Source: a virus. Taken from it: DNA of 64,000 nucleotides. Positions 59,708-64,000 of the stretch are shown one piece after another (the first letter of the stretch is position 1; every line of letters begins with the position of its first letter). Both the position numbers and the translations under genes were made by a program. Under the pieces are notes generated by a model. It did no database searches, was not told the DNA's origin, and saw nothing but the letters and a program-made list of their open reading frames with translations. The stretch spans positions 1 to 64,000 of the IMG/VR virus record IMGVR_UViG_3300042691_037929. One strand, written 5' to 3'.

Positions 59708-60481
59708 ATGAATGAAGGAGAAATGAGCATTTCCCCACAGTTTGGTGGTGGAATGGGTTCATCTCAACAAACTCAAAGTTCTTCTACTGGAATGGACATC
59801 AATGAGTTTTTGAGTGACGTAGAAAAAGCAAACCAAGAAGGTTTCAAAAACAACAAAAAGAAAGTAGACTTAAAAGAAGCTACTTACAATCCAAAACCTG
59901 GAAAAGTTCCCCAAGGAGAAGAAATTAGAGTTGTACCACCAATTTTAGGTAAGGCCTATCAGAAAATGGATTTCCATTGGAATATTGGTGCATCTAAAAT
60001 GGTAGTTTGTCCTACTCAGTATGGACGACCATGTCCTATTTGTGAGCATTTAAATACTCAACCAGATAGTGATGACAAAAAGAAGAAAGAGTCAAAAACA
60101 AGACACTTTTTACCTATTATTGTAAGAGGTAAAGAACATGAAGGTGTAAGATGGTGGGGTTTTCCAAAAACAGTTTTAAATGTAATAGCTGGTCTTGCAA
60201 AAAATAAATATTATGGAGATATAGCTGATATTTATCAAGGAAATGATTTGCAAGTAGAATTTCCTTCTGATGCTGACAGCGTTTCAATTATGCCAGCCCC
60301 AATGAAAACGCCTTTAATTTCTTTAAGTAATGGACAGCCTGATGAAGAAAAAATAAGTATTTTAAGAAATTCAGTTAATCAATTAAATGAAGTTTTTATA
60401 GAATTACCTTATGATGCTATAAAGAAAATTTTAAATAAATCATTAGGAATTGTTGATGAAAATCCAAATCAAAACGCTTAA
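59708..60481 (+). CDS. ssb: Single-stranded DNA-binding protein, gp32-like
   Basis: A 257-residue protein. After a Gly/Ser/Gln-rich start and a basic segment, HWNIG with H90 is followed by CPTQYGRPCPICEHL with C101, C109 and C112: the His-Cys3 zinc site of T4 gp32 and its relatives. HFLPIIVRGKEHEGVRWWGF and QVEFPSDADSVSIMPAPMKT continue the OB core. Known role: coats single-stranded DNA during replication, recombination and repair. It is somewhat shorter than T4 gp32 (301), with a less acidic tail. It precedes the recombinase gene by 28 nt. Confidence 0.88.
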   Translation: MNEGEMSISPQFGGGMGSSQQTQSSSTGMDINEFLSDVEKANQEGFKNNKKKVDLKEATYNPKPGKVPQGEEIRVVPPILGKAYQKMDFHWNIGASKMVVCPTQYGRPCPICEHLNTQPDSDDKKKKESKTRHFLPIIVRGKEHEGVRWWGFPKTVLNVIAGLAKNKYYGDIADIYQGNDLQVEFPSDADSVSIMPAPMKTPLISLSNGQPDEEKISILRNSVNQLNEVFIELPYDAIKKILNKSLGIVDENPNQNA

Positions 60482-60509
60482 GGCGAAAAAACAATTAATA
60501 TTTTAAAAA

Positions 60510-61511
60510 ATGGCTAGAACAAAAAAAGAAGAAAGTGAAGTTGAAAACTTAGAAGCTTCAAAGGTAAAAACACCAAAAATTAAAGAAAAGAAAGTTTTTT
60601 CAATAAATGATTATAGAAAAAATTTAGATTTGGAAGAAGTCATTTACAAAGAAGATGAATGGATTCCGATGAGCAGAGCTTTTCAAGATACCACTCAGTT
60701 GCCTGGCGTACCAATGTATGGTATAACAATGGTTTATGGACATCCAGATTCAGGTAAATCAACATTTGCTTTAGAAGCCGCAAAGGGCGCTATAGAAAAT
60801 GATATATTACCAATTTTCATTAATACTGAAAAGAAGTTTAATTGGTCACATGCTCTTGAAATGGGAATATCTCAAGAAGATATGTTATATATTGATTCAA
60901 TTGAAGAAGTTGAGGATATAATGAAATTTGTTCGAGAAAGACTAAAGGACCAAAGAGAAGGTAATTTACCAACCGATATTTTAGTTATTGTAGATTCAAT
61001 TGGTAACGTTGTGAGTAAGGCAGAAAGAGCAGCTATTGAAAAAGATGAAGATGGCGCAATTATGAAAACTGCAAAAGTTCTTACTCAACAAATACATAGG
61101 GTTATAGAAAAACAAATTTCAGCTACAAAAAGAGCAGACTTTCCTTATAGTGCTACAATGCTTATCGTTAATCACGCATATGAGGGTACAAACGCAAACA
61201 TGTTAATACCTTATGGTGGTAAAGGAATTTCAAAGGCTGCCAGTCTTGTTGTAAGAATGGGAGGTATAATTTCTAACTCAACAAAAGTGTATGCAACAAA
61301 AGATGGTATTGATGTGGCATTCGCAATCAAAACTGCTATTGTAGTAGAAAAAAATCACATAACAAATATATCTGTTAAAGGTAAGATTTTGTGTACTGCT
61401 CACGGGTTTGTTAAAGATACTACTGCCGATTTAAATAATTACAAGAAAGAGCACAGAGGAGATTGGGAGTTGAGATATGATGACGATTGGAGTAAATATA
61501 GTGGTAAGTAA
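60510..61511 (+). CDS. uvsX: RecA/UvsX-type recombinase
   Basis: A 333-residue recombinase. Residues 77-85 GHPDSGKST form the P-loop, followed by LPIFINTEKKFN, a Walker B strand DILVIVDSIGNV, and AERAAIEKDEDGAIMKTAKV in the place of loop 1. TMLIVNHAYE is the strand that normally ends in the sensor Gln, here Asn-His. IPYGGKGISKAASLVVRM is the RecA-like GG turn and helix. Known role: filament on single-stranded DNA for strand exchange, with SSB and a loader. The N-terminal 30 residues are charged and basic. Its stop shares a base with the next ATG. Confidence 0.88.
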   Translation: MARTKKEESEVENLEASKVKTPKIKEKKVFSINDYRKNLDLEEVIYKEDEWIPMSRAFQDTTQLPGVPMYGITMVYGHPDSGKSTFALEAAKGAIENDILPIFINTEKKFNWSHALEMGISQEDMLYIDSIEEVEDIMKFVRERLKDQREGNLPTDILVIVDSIGNVVSKAERAAIEKDEDGAIMKTAKVLTQQIHRVIEKQISATKRADFPYSATMLIVNHAYEGTNANMLIPYGGKGISKAASLVVRMGGIISNSTKVYATKDGIDVAFAIKTAIVVEKNHITNISVKGKILCTAHGFVKDTTADLNNYKKEHRGDWELRYDDDWSKYSGK

Positions 61512-62551
61512 TGAAAGAACTTTTAATTGACGGAGAGTGGAATCTCAAACGAAACTTTATGAAAAGGCAAGACCTTTTTTCTAAAGGAGAACATTGTGGA
61601 GGTTCATATGGCTTTTTGGATAGTTTACGTTCTATAGTTGATAAAACAATGCCAGACAGAGTTGTCGTTTTTTGGGACGGCATTATGTCTGGCGTTTTTA
61701 GAAAAGAAATCTATCCAATGTATAAAGGCAATAGAGAAAATAAATCATGGGATGAAGAATCTTATTATTTTACAGAAGAAGAGATTGATGAAGAAAAGGC
61801 CAGAAAATACAGTAGATTAAAACAAAAAATAAAAGTTAAAAACTATCTTGAAGAACTTTGCATTAGGCAAGTTGAAGTGGAATATGTTGAGGCTGATGAC
61901 TTATTGGGTTTATATGTAAAAAATAGAAGCAAAGACTCCCAGATTCTAATTTATAGTAGTGATAAAGATTTTCATCAATTAATAGACGAAAACGTTTCAG
62001 TTATAAGACCTTCTGACGGTAAGTTGATAACTATACAAAATTTTAAAGATGTATTTGGCTATACTCATAAAAATGCATTATTTTTCAAATGTTTTGAAGG
62101 TGATGATTCTGATAATATCGATGGAGTAAAAGGTGTTGGTCTTAAAAATTTAAAAACATATTTTCCAAGATTTTTTGACGAAAAATATAATTTAGATATG
62201 CTTATCAAAGAAGCAGAAGAGAAGAAAAAAGAAAAGAATCTAAAAATATATGATAAAATAATAGAAGGTAGAAGGGTTCTGGAACTAAACAGAGAATTGA
62301 TGAATTTAAAAAAGCCTATGGTAAACCAAAAGGCAATCGATGAAATAGATGAAATATTAAGCTGTATGATAATTATGCCAGATGCAGAACAAGACAGAGG
62401 CATACAAAATGCTATGAGAATGGTTGCGCAAGACGGTTTTAATATGCACATGTTCAATCATGATATATCATTATTTTTTAGACCTTTTTACAGGCTAATT
62501 TCTAAAGAAAAAGAATATTCTTCAAAAGTTTTAGAAAAAGTAAAAAGATAA
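61511..62551 (+). CDS. FEN-type 5'-3' exonuclease / flap endonuclease
   Basis: A 346-residue nuclease of the FEN/5'-nuclease family (T4 RNase H, T5 D15, PolA N-terminal domain). LLIDGEWNLKR near the start has the first metal ligand (D7). DRVVVFWDGIMSGVFRKEIY PMYKGNR, EADDLLGLYV and SSDKDFHQLI hold the further acids. GDDSDNIDGVKGVGLK is the helix-3-turn-helix DNA clamp. Known role: removes RNA primers and flaps on the lagging strand. It supplies the function missing from the phage family A polymerase. Longer than T4 RNase H (305), with a Lys/Glu helical insert near 230. Coupled to uvsX through TAATG. Confidence 0.88.
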   Translation: MKELLIDGEWNLKRNFMKRQDLFSKGEHCGGSYGFLDSLRSIVDKTMPDRVVVFWDGIMSGVFRKEIYPMYKGNRENKSWDEESYYFTEEEIDEEKARKYSRLKQKIKVKNYLEELCIRQVEVEYVEADDLLGLYVKNRSKDSQILIYSSDKDFHQLIDENVSVIRPSDGKLITIQNFKDVFGYTHKNALFFKCFEGDDSDNIDGVKGVGLKNLKTYFPRFFDEKYNLDMLIKEAEEKKKEKNLKIYDKIIEGRRVLELNRELMNLKKPMVNQKAIDEIDEILSCMIIMPDAEQDRGIQNAMRMVAQDGFNMHMFNHDISLFFRPFYRLISKEKEYSSKVLEKVKR

Positions 62552-62622
62552 CTTTTTCACAAAAAAAACGACCTGCTGACCTTGTGGAAGTTATGGTTAA
62601 AAAGTACACAAAAGTTAAATGG

Positions 62623-62641
62623 GCTTTATTCAAAATAAAGC
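62623..62641 (+). terminator. Perfect hairpin downstream of the FEN gene
   Basis: GCTTTATT, CAA, AATAAAGC: an 8-pair stem followed by TTATTTATT, a weak U tract. Possible terminator of the ssb-uvsX-FEN operon, or a processing site. A 20-codon frame (62593-62652) overlaps it and is probably chance. Confidence 0.4.
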
Positions 62642-62717
62642 TTATTTATTAAAACCCTGTAAAAAAAAAATATTAAAAAAATAGGTTATAATTTTTTATT
62701 AAAACTTAATTTATAAC

Positions 62718-62725
62718 TATATTTG
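62718..62725 (+). promoter_or_regulatory. Host-type -7 box for nrdB
   Basis: TATATTTG matches TAnnTTTG. TTTT lies 20 nt upstream in the -33 place, one mismatch. Leader about 25 nt. Confidence 0.5.
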
Positions 62726-62754
62726 CAGACAATTAAAATTAAAGAATAATAATT

Positions 62755-63756
62755 ATGAATAACAATTTAGAAAACAAAACATTTATTGAACCAATTTTAA
62801 AGACTAATCCAAATAGATTTGTTATTTTTCCAATACAATATGCAGATATATGGGATTTTTACAAAAAAGCAGAAGCTAGTTTTTGGACTGCAGAAGAAAT
62901 AGATTTACAGCAAGATTTAACTGATTGGGAAAAGCTTAACGATAATGAAAAATATTTTATTAAAAATATTTTAGCTTTTTTTGCTGCATCAGATGGAATT
63001 GTTAATGAAAATTTGGCTGAAAATTTTGTTAGTGAAGTTCAATATCCAGAAGCAAAGTTTTTTTATGGCTTTCAAATAGCAATGGAAAATATTCATTCTG
63101 AAACTTATTCATTACTTATTGATACATATGTTAAAAATAAAGAAGAAAAAGATAAGTTGTTCAATGCTTTAGAGACAATACCAGCCGTACAGAAGAAAGC
63201 AGAATGGGCTCTAAAATGGATTGAATCAGAAAGTTTTGCTGAAAGATTGATAGCTTTTGCAGCAGTAGAAGGCATTTTCTTTTCTGGTTCTTTTTGCTCT
63301 ATTTTTTGGCTTAAAAGCAGAGGTCTTATGCCTGGATTAAGCTTTTCAAACGAATTAATTTCAAGAGATGAAGGTTTGCATTGTGATTTTGCAATTCATC
63401 TACATAATAAACATTTAATTAACAAAGTTTCAGAAGAAAGAATCAGAGAAATTTTAAGTTCTGCTCTTGAAATTGAGAAAGAATTTATAACAGAGTCATT
63501 ACCTGTTAGTTTGATTGGTATGAATGCTGAGTTAATGAAAAAATATTTAGAATATGTTACAGACAATTTATTGATTGATTTGGGTTGTAAACCTATGTAC
63601 AATTCTAAGAACCCTTTTGATTTCATGGCAAATATTGCTCTTGAAAATAAAACTAATTTCTTCGAAAAAAGAGTTGCCGATTACGCAAAGTCTGGAGTTG
63701 GCGTAAAGGTTGAGGAAAACGTAATTAGTTTTGATGGAAATGATGATGATTTTTAA
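62755..63756 (+). CDS. nrdB: Ribonucleotide reductase class I small subunit (R2)
   Basis: A 333-residue R2 subunit of the form close to eukaryotic and NrdB-type class Ia proteins. Iron ligands are visible in [34 protein letters not shown] and [11 protein letters not shown]. The radical tyrosine is in [14 protein letters not shown], the same context as Tyr177 of mouse R2. The acidic end FDGNDDDF should bind R1. Known role: generates the radical for reduction of ribonucleotides to deoxyribonucleotides. Followed 20 nt later by nrdA. Order nrdB-nrdA is the reverse of E. coli. Likely early expressed. Confidence 0.95.
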   Translation: MNNNLENKTFIEPILKTNPNRFVIFPIQYADIWDFYKKAEASFWTAEEIDLQQDLTDWEKLNDNEKYFIKNILAFFAASDGIVNENLAENFVSEVQYPEAKFFYGFQIAMENIHSETYSLLIDTYVKNKEEKDKLFNALETIPAVQKKAEWALKWIESESFAERLIAFAAVEGIFFSGSFCSIFWLKSRGLMPGLSFSNELISRDEGLHCDFAIHLHNKHLINKVSEERIREILSSALEIEKEFITESLPVSLIGMNAELMKKYLEYVTDNLLIDLGCKPMYNSKNPFDFMANIALENKTNFFEKRVADYAKSGVGVKVEENVISFDGNDDDF

Positions 63757-63776
63757 TATAATAATACAAAAATAAA

Positions 63777-64000
63777 ATGAGAATAATAAAAAGAGACGGT
63801 ACAGAAGAAACAGTAAAATTTGATAAAATTTCTTCAAGAATTAAAAAACAAACTTATGATTTAGACTCTGAGTATGTTGACTATTTAGAGGTAGCACAAA
63901 AAGTTATTTCAGGAGTTTATGATGGTGTAACTTCAAAAGAGTTGGATAAACTTGCAGCGGAAACTGCGGCAGCAATGACAAGAATACATCCAGACTATTC
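63777..64000 (+). CDS. nrdA: Ribonucleotide reductase large subunit (R1), N-terminal part
   Basis: Partial gene cut by the window edge; 74 codons are visible from the ATG at 63777. The translation begins MRIIKRDGTEETVKFDKISS, continues with ARIKK-like RIKKQTYDLDSEYVDY, VAQKVISGVYDGVTSKELDK and reaches AAETAAAMTRIHPDYS. This is the ATP-cone and first helix of class I R1 proteins (RDG-E-VxFDKI, GVTTxELDxLAAExAA, HPDY). The ATP cone senses ATP/dATP to set overall activity. The catalytic domain is outside the window. Confidence 0.9.
   Translation, partial: MRIIKRDGTEETVKFDKISSRIKKQTYDLDSEYVDYLEVAQKVISGVYDGVTSKELDKLAAETAAAMTRIHPDY

Noticed and set aside
62593-62652. Twenty-codon frame before nrdB
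   Set aside because: Overlaps the hairpin, has no start context and resembles no protein.

Overview
This window is part of the genome of a large, AT-rich (roughly 30% G+C by eye) contractile-tailed phage of the T4-like myovirus type, almost certainly infecting a member of the Bacteroidota. The phage assignment rests on recognisable homologues of T4 gp13, gp14, gp15, gp18 (sheath), gp19 (tube), gp17 (large terminase) and gp20 (portal), a tape measure protein, baseplate proteins, a gp32-type SSB and a UvsX-type recombinase. The host assignment rests on promoters of the Bacteroidota form TTTG-N19/20-TAnnTTTG in front of several operons, on the absence of obvious Shine-Dalgarno sequences, and on a phage gene whose protein ends like a type IX secretion (T9SS) cargo, a system confined to Bacteroidota.

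Layout. 1-2441 (leftward): an early-looking operon with a DnaB-like protein that has lost its P-loop, two unknown genes, peptide deformylase and a cysteine-rich secreted T9SS-type protein. 2502-9339: neck and tail genes (gp13, gp14, gp15, sheath, tube), interrupted by a reversed winged-helix gene. 9431-23028: a large receptor-binding region of five fibre or appendage genes sharing a repeated module, small beta-rich proteins, a free-standing PAS domain protein and a membrane protein. 23070-28793: two possible tube-fold proteins, TerL, a second TerL-like ATPase without a nuclease domain, and the portal. 28794-38900: a DnaQ-exonuclease/Pol III alpha fusion, a holin, unknown genes, a very short gp23-like (HK97-fold) protein and a RecD2 helicase. 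38892-57536: a PD-(D/E)XK endonuclease, tandem zinc-site gp26-like baseplate proteins, unknown genes, the tape measure protein, a 1293-residue protein with about 29 copies of a 22-residue repeat, a LysM/gp53-like wedge protein, and a giant hub protein ending in an M15 peptidase. 57575-64000: a family A DNA polymerase, SSB, recombinase, FEN-type nuclease and ribonucleotide reductase (nrdB, then nrdA cut off by the window edge).

Regulation. Two promoter classes can be read. Host-like TAnnTTTG promoters precede the leftward operon, dnaE, the 34042-38900 operon, polA and nrdB. A different motif, TATTTATWA, lies in almost every gap in front of virion genes, in front of the holin, and on both strands; it is a good candidate for a phage-specific late promoter. 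At two places the classes are divergent within about 60 bp. Two early-type genes would be made from leaderless or nearly leaderless mRNA.

The most unusual points are the phage-encoded T9SS cargo, the candidate late promoter, a set of shrunken paralogues of phage enzymes or capsid proteins (nuclease-less terminase, mini-gp23, P-loop-less DnaB), and the 22-residue repeat protein. No full-length major capsid protein, scaffold or prohead protease gene is visible here. No tRNA, CRISPR array or insertion sequence was found. No gene-free stretch exceeds 300 bases.
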